64,000 bases of DNA from Microbacterium testaceum (GTDB lineage: Bacteria; Actinomycetota; Actinomycetes; Actinomycetales; Microbacteriaceae). Numbering within the stretch: the first letter of the stretch is position 1; each line of letters opens with the position of its first letter. A program made the position numbers and the translations under genes. The notes beneath the pieces were generated by a model, which saw only the letters and a program-made list of their open reading frames with translations, was not told where the DNA came from and searched no databases. The stretch is from assembly GCF_003075375.1 (NCBI RefSeq), contig NZ_QDFT01000008.1, positions 19 to 64,018 on the forward strand, written 5' to 3'. Below, one piece after another: positions 20,562-28,843 of this stretch.

Positions 20562-20960
20562 ATGGCACAGGCCAAGTCCGCCGCGCGCAAGCCGCGCCGC
20601 AAAGAGAAGAAGAACATCGCCGTGGGCCAGGCCCACATCAAGTCGACGTTCAACAACACCATCGTCTCGATCACCGACCCCTCGGGCGCCGTCATCAGCT
20701 GGGCCTCGTCCGGCGGTGTCGGGTTCAAGGGCTCGCGCAAGTCGACGCCCTACGCCGCCGGCATGGCCGCGGAGTCCGCTGCCCGCCAGGCGCAGGAGCA
20801 CGGTGTGAAGAAGGTCGACGTCTTCGTTAAGGGTCCGGGTTCGGGTCGTGAGACCGCGATCCGTTCGCTCACGGCCGCCGGCCTCGAGGTCGGTTCGATC
20901 CAGGACGTGACGCCGCAGGCCCACAACGGCTGCCGTCCGCCCAAGCGTCGCCGCGTCTGA
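20562..20960 (+). CDS. rpsK: 30S ribosomal protein S11
   Basis: S11 is on the 30S platform and interacts with the mRNA near the Shine-Dalgarno helix. The 132-residue product shows the family segments [18 protein letters not shown] and the C-terminal [27 protein letters not shown] precedes the ATG. rpsD, which in some actinobacteria lies between rpsK and rpoA, is absent; a strong hairpin occupies the gap. Confidence 0.97.
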   Translation: MAQAKSAARKPRRKEKKNIAVGQAHIKSTFNNTIVSITDPSGAVISWASSGGVGFKGSRKSTPYAAGMAAESAARQAQEHGVKKVDVFVKGPGSGRETAIRSLTAAGLEVGSIQDVTPQAHNGCRPPKRRRV

Positions 20961-20967
20961 CGCGTCT

Positions 20968-21002
20968 CGTTCCCGGGGAGTGCTCGTCGCTCCCCGGGAA
21001 CG
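20968..21002 (+). terminator. 13-bp hairpin between rpsK and rpoA
   Basis: CGTTCCCGGGGAG (20968-20980) pairs perfectly with CTCCCCGGGAACG (20990-21002), loop 9 nt. No clear T-run follows. Together with the 174-nt gap it suggests that rpoA-rplQ can be transcribed separately. The palindrome ACACGTGT at 21093-21100 is a possible regulatory site nearby. Confidence 0.6.
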
Positions 21003-21134
21003 TTGCGCTCCCGCGCAACAGTTTTCCGGATGCCGACGTGCGCCCTCGGGCCAGCGGTAGCCGGCGAGTACAACTCAACACCTCACCCCATTACACGTGT
21101 CATATAGCGGGCACGTGATCGAAAGGAACACATA

Positions 21135-22124
21135 GTGCTCATCGCACAGCGTCCCACTCTGACCGAGGAGAAGATCGGGGAGTTCCGCAGCCGTTTCGTC
21201 ATCGAGCCGCTGGAGCCCGGTTTCGGTTACACGATCGGCAACGCGCTGCGTCGCAGCCTTCTGTCGTCGATCCCCGGCGCGGCCGTCACGAGCATCCGCA
21301 TCGACGGCGTGCTGCACGAGTTCAGCACCATCCCGGGCGTGAAGGAAGACGTCACCGAGATCATCCTGAACATCAAGCAGCTCGTCGTCTCGAGCGAGCG
21401 CGACGAGCCCATCACGGCGTACCTGCGCAAGACCGGCTCCGGTGAGGTCACCGCCGCCGACATCTCCGCTCCCGCCGGTGTCGAGGTCCACAACCCCGAG
21501 CTGGTCATCGCCACGCTGAACGACACGGCGAAGTTCGAGCTCGAGCTCACCATCGAGCGCGGCCGCGGCTACGTCTCGGCCACGCAGAACCGCAACGAGT
21601 ACGCCGAGGCCGGTCAGATCCCGATCGACTCGATCTACTCGCCCGTCCTGAAGGTGAGCTACCGCGTCGACGCGACGCGTGCCGGTGAGCGCACCGACTT
21701 CGACAAGCTCGTTCTCGACGTCGAGTCGAAGGCCTCGATCGCCCCGCGCGACGCCGTGGCCTCCGCCGGGCGTACCCTGACCGAGCTGTTCGGCCTCGCT
21801 CGCGAGCTGAACGTCGAGGCCGAGGGCATCGAGATCGGCCCCGCGCCGGTCGAGACCGTCCTCTCCAACGAGCTGTCGATGCCGATCGAGGATCTCGACC
21901 TGTCGGTCCGCTCGTACAACTGCCTCAAGCGCGAGGGCATCAACACCGTGTCGGAGCTGGTCGCCCTCTCCGAGACGCAGCTGATGAACATCCGCAACTT
22001 CGGTCAGAAGTCGGTCGACGAGGTGCGCGACAAGCTCACCTCGCTCGGCCTGTCGCTCAAGGACTCGGTGCCCGGCTTCGACGGTGCACAGTTCTACAGC
22101 GGCTACGACGAAGAAACCGTCTGA
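21135..22124 (+). CDS. rpoA: RNA polymerase alpha subunit
   Basis: The alpha dimer nucleates RNA polymerase assembly, and its C-terminal domain contacts UP elements and activators. The N-terminal domain includes [24 protein letters not shown]; the C-terminal domain (about residues 245-310) includes [16 protein letters not shown] and [12 protein letters not shown]. The 329-residue length is normal. The GTG at 21135 has AAAGGA 9-14 nt upstream. Confidence 0.97.
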   Translation: MLIAQRPTLTEEKIGEFRSRFVIEPLEPGFGYTIGNALRRSLLSSIPGAAVTSIRIDGVLHEFSTIPGVKEDVTEIILNIKQLVVSSERDEPITAYLRKTGSGEVTAADISAPAGVEVHNPELVIATLNDTAKFELELTIERGRGYVSATQNRNEYAEAGQIPIDSIYSPVLKVSYRVDATRAGERTDFDKLVLDVESKASIAPRDAVASAGRTLTELFGLARELNVEAEGIEIGPAPVETVLSNELSMPIEDLDLSVRSYNCLKREGINTVSELVALSETQLMNIRNFGQKSVDEVRDKLTSLGLSLKDSVPGFDGAQFYSGYDEETV

Positions 22125-22166
22125 CCTCGTCGGACCCGATCGAACCTTTCTCTGGAGTAACACGAC

Positions 22167-22724
22167 ATGCCCAAGCCCACGAAGGGTCCCCGCCTCGGAG
22201 GCGGCCCGGCCCACGAGCGTCTGCTTCTCGCGAACCTCGCGGCAGCCCTGTACACGCACAAGTCCATCAAGACGACCGAGACCAAGGCCAAGCGCCTGCG
22301 TCCGCTCGCCGAGCGCCTCATCACCTTCGCCAAGCGTGGCGACCTCCACGCGCGTCGTCGCGTGCTGAGCGTCATCGGCGACAAAGAGGTCGTGCACACC
22401 CTCTTCACCGAGATCGCGCCCCTCGTGGCCGAGCGTGACGGCGGCTACACCCGCATCACGAAGGTCGGCAACCGCAAGGGCGACAACGCCCCCATGGCCG
22501 TGATCGAGCTCGTCCTCGAGCCTGTCGCGAAGAAGGCGTCGAACAAGTCGGCCGCGGCTCCCGCTGCTGCTGCCCCCGCCGCCGAGGAGCCCGTCGCGGA
22601 CGAGACCGCCGCCGACGAGACGGCGAACGACGAGGCCGCCGAGGCCGGTGCCGAGTCGCCCGCCGAGGGTGCGGCTGCCGAGGCCGCGGCCGAGGACGCC
22701 GTCCAGGACGACGCCAAGGCCTGA
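22167..22724 (+). CDS. rplQ: 50S ribosomal protein L17 with acidic C-terminal tail
   Basis: L17 lies near the tunnel exit. Residues 1 to about 120 are the normal family ([20 protein letters not shown] start). The remaining 65 residues are almost entirely Ala, Glu, Asp and Pro, giving 185 residues against about 125 in most bacteria. Actinobacteria often have such tails; their role is unknown. TCTGGAG lies upstream of the ATG. A clear terminator follows, closing the ribosomal block. Confidence 0.96.
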   Translation: MPKPTKGPRLGGGPAHERLLLANLAAALYTHKSIKTTETKAKRLRPLAERLITFAKRGDLHARRRVLSVIGDKEVVHTLFTEIAPLVAERDGGYTRITKVGNRKGDNAPMAVIELVLEPVAKKASNKSAAAPAAAAPAAEEPVADETAADETANDEAAEAGAESPAEGAAAEAAAEDAVQDDAKA

Positions 22725-22742
22725 GCCTCCGGCTCGAACGAG

Positions 22743-22768
22743 ACCCCCGCCCTTTCGGGCGGGGGTTT
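22743..22768 (+). terminator. rho-independent terminator after rplQ
   Basis: ACCCCCGCCC (22743-22752) pairs with GGGCGGGGGT (22757-22766), loop TTTC, followed by TTCGTCGTT. It ends the alpha operon. Confidence 0.8.
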
Positions 22769-22794
22769 CGTCGTTCCGGGGCCGCAGACGCTCG

Positions 22795-22800
22795 TAGGCT
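22795..22800 (+). promoter_or_regulatory. -10 box of a probable leaderless truA transcript
   Basis: TAGGCT ends 6 nt before the truA GTG at 22807, so transcription should start at or next to the start codon. No convincing -35 and no SD are present. Confidence 0.5.
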
Positions 22801-22806
22801 GGTGGG

Positions 22807-23664
22807 GTGCGCATCCGTCTCGACATCTCCTACGACGGCACGCACTTCCGTGGATGGGCTCGCCAGCCCGGCCTCCGCACCGTACAGGGTGAGCTCGAAG
22901 ACGCCCTCACCCGGATCGTCGGGGGCGCACCGCGGCTGATCGTCGCCGGTCGGACGGATGCCGGGGTGCACGCGTCCGGTCAGGTCGCCCATATCGATCT
23001 CGACGAGGGCCAGGTGTCACGTCTGCCGCGTCGTCGCCGGGACGGCGACGAAGCCGACGCGGTCGGAGCTCTCGCCGGCAGGATCCGCGGGGTCCTGGGC
23101 GCCTACCCGGACGTCACCGTTCGCAGGACGTCGCTCGCTCCCGAGGGGTTCGATGCGCGCTTCTCTGCCGTGTGGCGTCGCTATTCGTACCGTCTGGCGG
23201 ACACGTCGACGGGATACGACCCTCTCGCGCGTCAGTGGACGACGACGCTCCGCAGCTCTCTGGACGTCGACGCGATGGATGCTGCGGCGAACCGTCTCAT
23301 CGGTCTGCATGACTTCGCGGCGTACTGCAAGGCCCGCGACGAGGCGACGACCATTCGCACGTTGCTCGAGTACGACTGGCGACGTGGCGACGACGGTGTC
23401 CTCGTCGCCAACGTCCGCGCGGACGCGTTCTGCCACAGCATGGTCCGTGCGCTCGTCGGCGCGTGCGTGGCCGTGGGGGAGGGGCGCATCGCGGTCGACG
23501 ACGTCGTCGCCATCCGCGATGCCCGCATGCGTATCCCCGAGACCAAGGTCCTGGCCGCCCGCGGACTCGTCCTGACCGAGGTCGGCTATCCCGCTGACGA
23601 CCTCCTGGCGGCGCGCGCCGAACAGACGCGTCGACGACGGGATGCCGACGACCCGGCATCGTGA
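22807..23664 (+). CDS. truA: tRNA pseudouridine synthase A
   Basis: TruA converts uridines 38-40 of tRNA anticodon arms to pseudouridine. The catalytic Asp lies in AGRTDAGVHASGQVAHI near residue 53, and the C-terminal half has FCHSMVRALVGACVAVGEG. The 285-residue length is normal. The GTG at 22807 begins RIRLDISYDGTHFRGW, as in the family. Following rplQ is a common arrangement, but a terminator separates the two and truA seems to have its own leaderless promoter. Confidence 0.95.
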   Translation: MRIRLDISYDGTHFRGWARQPGLRTVQGELEDALTRIVGGAPRLIVAGRTDAGVHASGQVAHIDLDEGQVSRLPRRRRDGDEADAVGALAGRIRGVLGAYPDVTVRRTSLAPEGFDARFSAVWRRYSYRLADTSTGYDPLARQWTTTLRSSLDVDAMDAAANRLIGLHDFAAYCKARDEATTIRTLLEYDWRRGDDGVLVANVRADAFCHSMVRALVGACVAVGEGRIAVDDVVAIRDARMRIPETKVLAARGLVLTEVGYPADDLLAARAEQTRRRRDADDPAS

Positions 23665-23732
23665 GTCACCCCCTCCGCACGGGTGCAACCCCTCGCCCCG
23701 GGCATCGACGGCGGTCGTAGGCTGTGCAGGCC

Positions 23733-24425
23733 ATGAAGGTCATCTCGTACAACCTGAACAAGCACCGCGCCGCCGGAGAGCTGGTCTCCCTCGTCGAGCA
23801 GCACGAGGCGGACATCCTGTGCCTGCAGGAGTGCGACTCCCGCGACATCCCCGACCGCATCGGCGGATTACGTCTCGCCGAGGCGACGCAGCGGAACCGC
23901 CTCGGTCTCGCGGTCTACTACCGCGAGAACACGTTCCGTGCCGAGGACGTCCGCGCGATCGGATTGAAGAAATCCCTTCACGACTACGTCCTCAAGCCTG
24001 CTGAGGAGCGCATGCTGGGTGTGCGGCTCCGCGATATCGACCATGGTCGCGATGTCATCGTGGCCTCGTTCCACGCGGCGCCGCTGACGGCTTTGAACTC
24101 TTTGCGACGGCACCAGATCCGGACCGCGTTGTCCGAACTCCAGGATCTGGGCCCGGGGCTCCCCGCCCTGATGGTGGGGGATTACAACTACCCGGTCTTC
24201 AAAGAGAACCTGGGCCAGAAGATCCGGGACCAGGGTTACGAACTCACCCTGAGCGACGCGCGGACGTACACGCGTTACCGGTTCTTCAAGGGCCATTACG
24301 ACTTCGCGACGTCGGTCGGGTTCGACATCGCCCACATCAGGACCCTGCCGCAGGGACTGAGCGATCACTTGCCGATCCTCGTCACCGCTGAGGTGACGAC
24401 TCCGCAGCCCGGTCGAACGGCCTGA
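23733..24425 (+). CDS. endonuclease/exonuclease/phosphatase-family protein
   Basis: The 230-residue protein has the metal-dependent EEP fold: MKVISYNLNKHR at the start, the catalytic Glu in LCLQECDS, GDYNYP (the GDxN motif) near residue 152, and SDHLPIL near the C-terminus. The family includes DNA and RNA nucleases and phosphodiesterases; the substrate cannot be told from sequence. No signal peptide, so it is probably cytoplasmic. The ATG at 23733 is used; a TAGGCT at 23718-23723 gives at most a very short leader. A GTG at 23724 is possible but less likely. Confidence 0.85.
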   Translation: MKVISYNLNKHRAAGELVSLVEQHEADILCLQECDSRDIPDRIGGLRLAEATQRNRLGLAVYYRENTFRAEDVRAIGLKKSLHDYVLKPAEERMLGVRLRDIDHGRDVIVASFHAAPLTALNSLRRHQIRTALSELQDLGPGLPALMVGDYNYPVFKENLGQKIRDQGYELTLSDARTYTRYRFFKGHYDFATSVGFDIAHIRTLPQGLSDHLPILVTAEVTTPQPGRTA

Positions 24426-24441
24426 AAAGGCGGAGGCGATG

Positions 24442-24480
24442 ACGAAGGAGGGCCCCGTCGATGACGGGGCCCTCCTTCGT
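24442..24480. terminator. 18-bp perfect bidirectional terminator
   Basis: The arms 24442-24459 and 24463-24480 are perfectly complementary over 18 bp (core GGAGGGCCCCGTC) with a 3-nt loop GAT. It lies between two convergent genes and should stop transcription from both sides. Confidence 0.75.
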
Positions 24481-24489
24481 GCGGCGAAC

Positions 24490-25044
24490 TCAGACGCTGA
24501 TGGTGCGCCGACGGCGCCGCCGCACTGCAGCACCTGCGACAACCGCGCTGCCCGCCACAACGAGGCCCGCGCCGGCGAGCCAGATCCCCGTGGTGCTGGC
24601 GGCATCGAAGCCGGTGACAGCGAGTCCACCCTTCGCAGGCGATGAGGGTGCTCCGCTGACGGTGACGGAACCGCGCAGAACGACGCCACTGCGTGCGCCG
24701 GTGAACGTCACGTCGTAACGCCCACTCGCGTTCTGGGGGAAGGTGAGGGGTACGCGGAGCGAGCCACTCACAGCCTTGCTGCGCAGGCTGGTGTTGGTCT
24801 GCGGCGCCACGGAGGCGAGAGTGATCCCGTTCGCGTTGATGCCCGTTATCGAGATCAGCACGTCCTCGTCATTCTGGAAGACGGGGCGGCTGGAGGTGAA
24901 CGTCGTCTTTCCGCCCGGACCGACGACCGACGGGGACGCAACGGCCACGGTCTGGTCGGGGTAGGCGTTGGCGGCCGTCGGCGCCATCACGGCGGCGGCG
25001 GCGATGGAGAGCGCGACGACGGCTCGGAGGATCGTGGTCTTCAT
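24490..25044 (-). CDS. secreted surface protein with class E sortase signal
   Basis: The 184-residue protein has a Sec signal peptide (residues 1-27, cleavage after ANA), an extracellular region with beta-sandwich-like patterns, and a cell-wall sorting signal: LAVTG near residue 141, a hydrophobic stretch, then RRRRRRT. LAxTG is the motif for class E sortases of actinobacteria, so the protein is probably attached to peptidoglycan. No sortase gene is in the window. The ATG at 25044 (MKTT) is preferred; an in-frame ATG at 25056 is possible. The central domain is not recognised. Confidence 0.8.
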   Translation of the reverse strand: MKTTILRAVVALSIAAAAVMAPTAANAYPDQTVAVASPSVVGPGGKTTFTSSRPVFQNDEDVLISITGINANGITLASVAPQTNTSLRSKAVSGSLRVPLTFPQNASGRYDVTFTGARSGVVLRGSVTVSGAPSSPAKGGLAVTGFDAASTTGIWLAGAGLVVAGSAVVAGAAVRRRRRRTISV

Positions 25045-25216
25045 GGTGTGCCCCATCTGCTTGGCGTGGTCTGGCCGGTTGAGCGCTGCGCATCATCCGT
25101 TGCGCGTCGCATGGCTTGTAGGAAGTCTCGTGCGGGCGGGCTCTCGTTGTCGGTGAACGGGTTCTTCTTTCACGAACGCCGGGCCTGTAGTTCACCCGGT
25201 CGCCTGACGAGTGCGC

Positions 25217-27001
25217 TCAGTCCACGACGCCCGCGAAGCGGCACGTGCCGACGGCGGCAACCTCCCCCGGGTCCCGTGTCGGCGTCATGACGGCGTCCAG
25301 GATGGGCGTGGAGGGGAGCGCCACCTCCAGATCCAGCGACACCAGGGCTCCGGGCGGGATCTCGACCGACCACTTCACGACGGGCCTTCCGTCGTGCGAG
25401 CCCCCGGCGAAGCCGGAGGTCACCGGAGCATCGCCCGACGTCCGTTGGTCGAGGACCGAAGCCCCCGGTGGCAGGTAGAGGTACACGCCCGTGAGCGCGT
25501 TTCCGGGGGTCACCCCGTAGACGCCGGCTCCCGTGACGTAAGGAGGCAGCTGTGCGGGATCGGGGGCGTCGCTGCGCAGCTCGACGTGCACGGAGGCTGT
25601 TCGGGCGGAGCACCATGCCGTCTCGACGCGGGGATGCAGGTAGTAATCCATCTTCGAACCCGTGCCGTCATTGAGGTAGACCGCCACCGTGCTGCGGGTC
25701 GAGTCGGAGACCGGCAGCGACCCCTGCAAGGGGGTTCCGTCCAGGATCGACTGGGTCTCGGCATCCGCGTTCCAGATGAGCAGTCGTCGTTCGGAGGACG
25801 CACGTGCGAGGGCGTCGATGAGGGCGGCAGGTTCGGCCCGCCCCTCGGTGACGGCCTGGAAGACCGCGACCGACGCGGAGCGGAAGAAGTCGTCCTGCGC
25901 GTCAGGATCCGCGTAGCGCGCGTACACGTCGTGCAGCAGCAACGGGATGGCCGAATCCGCGGTCAGTTCATCGCCGGAAGGCAGGCGCACAGGACCCGTC
26001 GCTCGGAGCACGTACGACAGCGTGACGGGATCGACGGCGACCACGGCGTCGACATCCGACCCGTGCACGCGTCGCCACATCTCGCGGGCGAGGGGCGCTC
26101 CCACCGCGAAGTCCGGCACCTGGGTCACGTTCTGGACGTACCGCGCCGGTCGGGTGTCGTACAGGCCCTGCACGTCGGCCGGTAGCGGAGCCACCGGTTC
26201 CGCACTCAGCTGCGCGAAGTCGCCCGAGGATCCCTGCGCCGAGAGCGCGATGCGTCCGCCGTCCGCGTCGATCTGCGCAACGGCGCCGACCACGCCCCCC
26301 AGCGAACGCCACTCGGCGTTGTTCTGGAACAGGACCAGCGTCGAACGCGGGCCGTCCGCCCCGAGCATCTGCGGCACCAGCGCTGTCGCCCGCCCCAGCG
26401 CATCGGCGCGATCGGCCGCGGCGTCGAGGACGTCCGCGGCGTGCGACAGGGTGTCGGACAGACGTCCGAGCAGGGGAGCGGGATCGATCCCCCGTACCTC
26501 GTCGGCGCTTCGTCGGAGCGCGCCGGCCGCTCCGGCGGCGGCGGGGTGAGCGGATGCCAATCGGGCGACGTCGATGACGCCGCCCGCGGGCTGGAGGGCC
26601 TCCGGTGCGAGGTCGCCGGCGATGGCGGCGAGCGGCGCGAGACCCTTCGTGACCGCGTCGTCGGTCGCCGCGGCGGTTCGTTCGATGGCGCGCAGCTGAG
26701 GCCCGACCCAGGGCACCGACTCCGCGAGACGCCAGAGCGGGTCGCTCGTCAACGCGCGCGCAGATCCGGTGTCGGCGCCCGCCGGGGCGAACATCGCGAC
26801 GGCCGCCGCGGGGTCGTCCGCGGCCTGCGCTGCGGCGGTCACCGTGGACTGCGCCGACCTCAGGTGATCGACCGCGAGCGCTCCGCGCACTCCGATCCAC
26901 ACGGCTACCAGGGCGCCCGCGGCGAGGGCGAGGTAGACGGCCCAGACGAGTACGGCACGCAGCCGGCGCGGACGTCGTCCCGGCGAAGCCCAGTCGATCA
27001 C
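25217..27001 (-). CDS. DUF4012-family membrane protein
   Basis: The 594-residue protein has one N-terminal membrane segment (about residues 15-40) and a large extracytoplasmic part. The block LVLFQNNAEWRSLGGVVGAV and the downstream VDPVTLSYVLRATGPV identify DUF4012, a family with no proven function that often occurs near polysaccharide genes in actinobacteria. The start is GTG at 27001. TAGGGT ends exactly 6 nt upstream on the minus strand (plus positions 27008-27013), suggesting a leaderless mRNA. Its neighbours are envelope lipoproteins and a GT2 synthase, so a role in surface glycans is a reasonable inference. Confidence 0.85.
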   Translation of the reverse strand: MIDWASPGRRPRRLRAVLVWAVYLALAAGALVAVWIGVRGALAVDHLRSAQSTVTAAAQAADDPAAAVAMFAPAGADTGSARALTSDPLWRLAESVPWVGPQLRAIERTAAATDDAVTKGLAPLAAIAGDLAPEALQPAGGVIDVARLASAHPAAAGAAGALRRSADEVRGIDPAPLLGRLSDTLSHAADVLDAAADRADALGRATALVPQMLGADGPRSTLVLFQNNAEWRSLGGVVGAVAQIDADGGRIALSAQGSSGDFAQLSAEPVAPLPADVQGLYDTRPARYVQNVTQVPDFAVGAPLAREMWRRVHGSDVDAVVAVDPVTLSYVLRATGPVRLPSGDELTADSAIPLLLHDVYARYADPDAQDDFFRSASVAVFQAVTEGRAEPAALIDALARASSERRLLIWNADAETQSILDGTPLQGSLPVSDSTRSTVAVYLNDGTGSKMDYYLHPRVETAWCSARTASVHVELRSDAPDPAQLPPYVTGAGVYGVTPGNALTGVYLYLPPGASVLDQRTSGDAPVTSGFAGGSHDGRPVVKWSVEIPPGALVSLDLEVALPSTPILDAVMTPTRDPGEVAAVGTCRFAGVVD

Positions 27002-27088
27002 GCGAACACCCTAGGGGCGTCTCGAGCGTGGGCGCCTCGACGGCCGCCCGCCCCACCTAGACTGAGAAGCCGATCCGGGGGAGTGTTC

Positions 27089-27724
27089 ATGGGTTCCGCA
27101 GCAGCACGCGGCAAGGTCGTCTCGGGCGTCATTGCGATCGGAAGCGCCCTCATCCTCCTCACCGGGTGCGGTGCCCCTCCGTGGGCGCAGGGCGGCGGGC
27201 AGGAGCCGGCCCCGACCTCGGCCGCCCCCTCGATGACCGCGGCTCCGCAGCCGGTGCGCAACGACCTCTCGAGCGGATCGACGAAGCGCACGCTGACCGC
27301 CGGCGCCGTGGGGGCGACGGTTGACTACTGGTCGACGCTCTCGATGGACCGCTGGACCCCGACGGCGCTTAAGCCCGTCAGCCTGTCCATGGTGACCACG
27401 GTCACCCCCGACGACGGTCAGAAGGTGTACCTGCAGCGGGCCACGATGACAGCGGTGCCGGGCAACGCGTCGCAGTCCTTCTCTCCGCTCCCGGCGCAGG
27501 TCGATCAGACCGATGCGCCCGGCTACCTCGTCCTCTCGCCGTACAGCTACTCGCAGACGTTCAACGTCGGCGAGGTCCCCGCCGACGCGACATTTGTCAC
27601 CCTCCAGTTCACCTTCGAGTACCTGGTGCAGTCCACCCCGACGTCGAACGAGTTCGCCAAACAGACGGCGAGCGACACGCTCACGGTCGCCATCGCCGGC
27701 GGCGACGGCAGCACGGGCGGCTGA
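27089..27724 (+). CDS. lipoprotein A of the envelope cluster
   Basis: The 211-residue protein has a lipoprotein signal peptide with lipobox LLTGC (Cys27), so the mature protein should be lipid-anchored on the outer face of the membrane. A Pro/Thr/Ala linker and a beta-rich domain follow. The C-terminal part (VPADATFVTLQFTFEYLV onward) aligns with the lipoprotein at 30683, and the two look paralogous. TAGACT at 27058-27063 is a likely -10 box, and GGGGGA precedes the ATG. Its stop is directly followed by the stop of the convergent gene (TGATCA shared by both stops), so there is no room for a terminator. Function unknown. Confidence 0.85.
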   Translation: MGSAAARGKVVSGVIAIGSALILLTGCGAPPWAQGGGQEPAPTSAAPSMTAAPQPVRNDLSSGSTKRTLTAGAVGATVDYWSTLSMDRWTPTALKPVSLSMVTTVTPDDGQKVYLQRATMTAVPGNASQSFSPLPAQVDQTDAPGYLVLSPYSYSQTFNVGEVPADATFVTLQFTFEYLVQSTPTSNEFAKQTASDTLTVAIAGGDGSTGG

Positions 27725-28843
27725 TCAGAGTCGAACGCGCTCCCACCGATCTCCACCCTGGCGGGTCGCGGCAGCGGCCGCTTCGTCTGCGGCCCCGATG
27801 AGCGCGGTCAGGTCGAAGTCGCCGGCCTCGGCGGGAACCCATCCGACGCTGGCCGACAGCTGCACGTCGACGAGGGTCGATGCATCCAGATCGGTGACCC
27901 GCTGCAGCATCGTTCGCACGTGGCCACGCAGGGCCGGGTCGGGGCGGCAGACGACGGCCACCACGTGACCGCGCTTCTCACTCCCGAGATCGGCCTCGGC
28001 GGGGAGGCATTCGGCGACGATCGTCTCGAAAACGGCGGCCAACCGCTGCCAGGAACTCTCGCCGGCGGCGCTGCGCACCTGCGCGGGGTCGTCGAGTCGG
28101 ATGCTGAGCACCGCCCAGTGCGGTTCTTCGCTGCGGCGGGCGCGGCGCAGTCGATCCGTCGCCGTCACCACGAAGTGCGGCCAGCTGGTCGCGGAGCTGC
28201 GGCCGCTCGGCGACACCGAGGTGAAATACAGCAGCGACACCGTCGCGCAGACGAGGAAGATCAGCATCGCCAAGCCATTGATGACGCGCGCGAGGGCGAG
28301 GTCGCCGATCGCGGCCGGGGCGGCCAGGCCCGAGACGAGGATGGCGATCCCGACGGCGACGAACGCGACGCACACGACGGCCAGGGGGAGCGCGAGCCGT
28401 TCGAGCCGGTCCGCCGCTCGTCGCAGTTCGGCCGCCGTCAGCCCCGCGAAGACGGAGGCGCCGACGAAGGCCAGACGGAAGCACAGGCCGTAGGCGCCCG
28501 GCTCGGTGACGGTCGTGAACACCACGGCGGTCGCGAGAGCGTAGACGGCTCCGACCCACGGGAGCGCACGCACGCCGCGACGCGCCCGGAAGCCGGACCA
28601 GATGAGCGCGGGAGCTCCCAGCATGAGGCCGAGCCCGGCGCGTCGCACGCCCTCTTCTTCGAGGATCGTGCCCGTCACGGACACCCACGTACTCGTCATG
28701 GCGAGGACGAACGCCAGCGACCACAGCAATGCCGATCGCGACGGCCGGTGCAGGAACCCCAGGCCGATGACCATCACCGTCCCGAGGGTCGCGACGGTGG
28801 CCTGGGCCAGCCCGAGGTTCGACAGGACGTCCGCGGGCATCAT
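27725..28843 (-). CDS. multi-spanning membrane protein with degenerate GGDEF-like domain (copy 1)
   Basis: The first 205 residues of 372 form about seven or eight membrane helices. The rest resembles a diguanylate cyclase domain in outline: HWAVLSIRLDDPAQVR (cf. the iDlDxFK strand) and, near the end, SASVGWV followed by LTALIGAADEAAAAATRQGG, typical of the GGDEF C-terminus. The signature loop itself is replaced by EKRGHVV, so c-di-GMP synthesis is unlikely; a structural or binding role is more plausible. The ATG at 28843 overlaps the stop of the upstream histidine kinase gene as ATGA, so the two are translationally coupled. A related gene lies at 31505. Confidence 0.75.
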   Translation of the reverse strand: MMPADVLSNLGLAQATVATLGTVMVIGLGFLHRPSRSALLWSLAFVLAMTSTWVSVTGTILEEEGVRRAGLGLMLGAPALIWSGFRARRGVRALPWVGAVYALATAVVFTTVTEPGAYGLCFRLAFVGASVFAGLTAAELRRAADRLERLALPLAVVCVAFVAVGIAILVSGLAAPAAIGDLALARVINGLAMLIFLVCATVSLLYFTSVSPSGRSSATSWPHFVVTATDRLRRARRSEEPHWAVLSIRLDDPAQVRSAAGESSWQRLAAVFETIVAECLPAEADLGSEKRGHVVAVVCRPDPALRGHVRTMLQRVTDLDASTLVDVQLSASVGWVPAEAGDFDLTALIGAADEAAAAATRQGGDRWERVRL

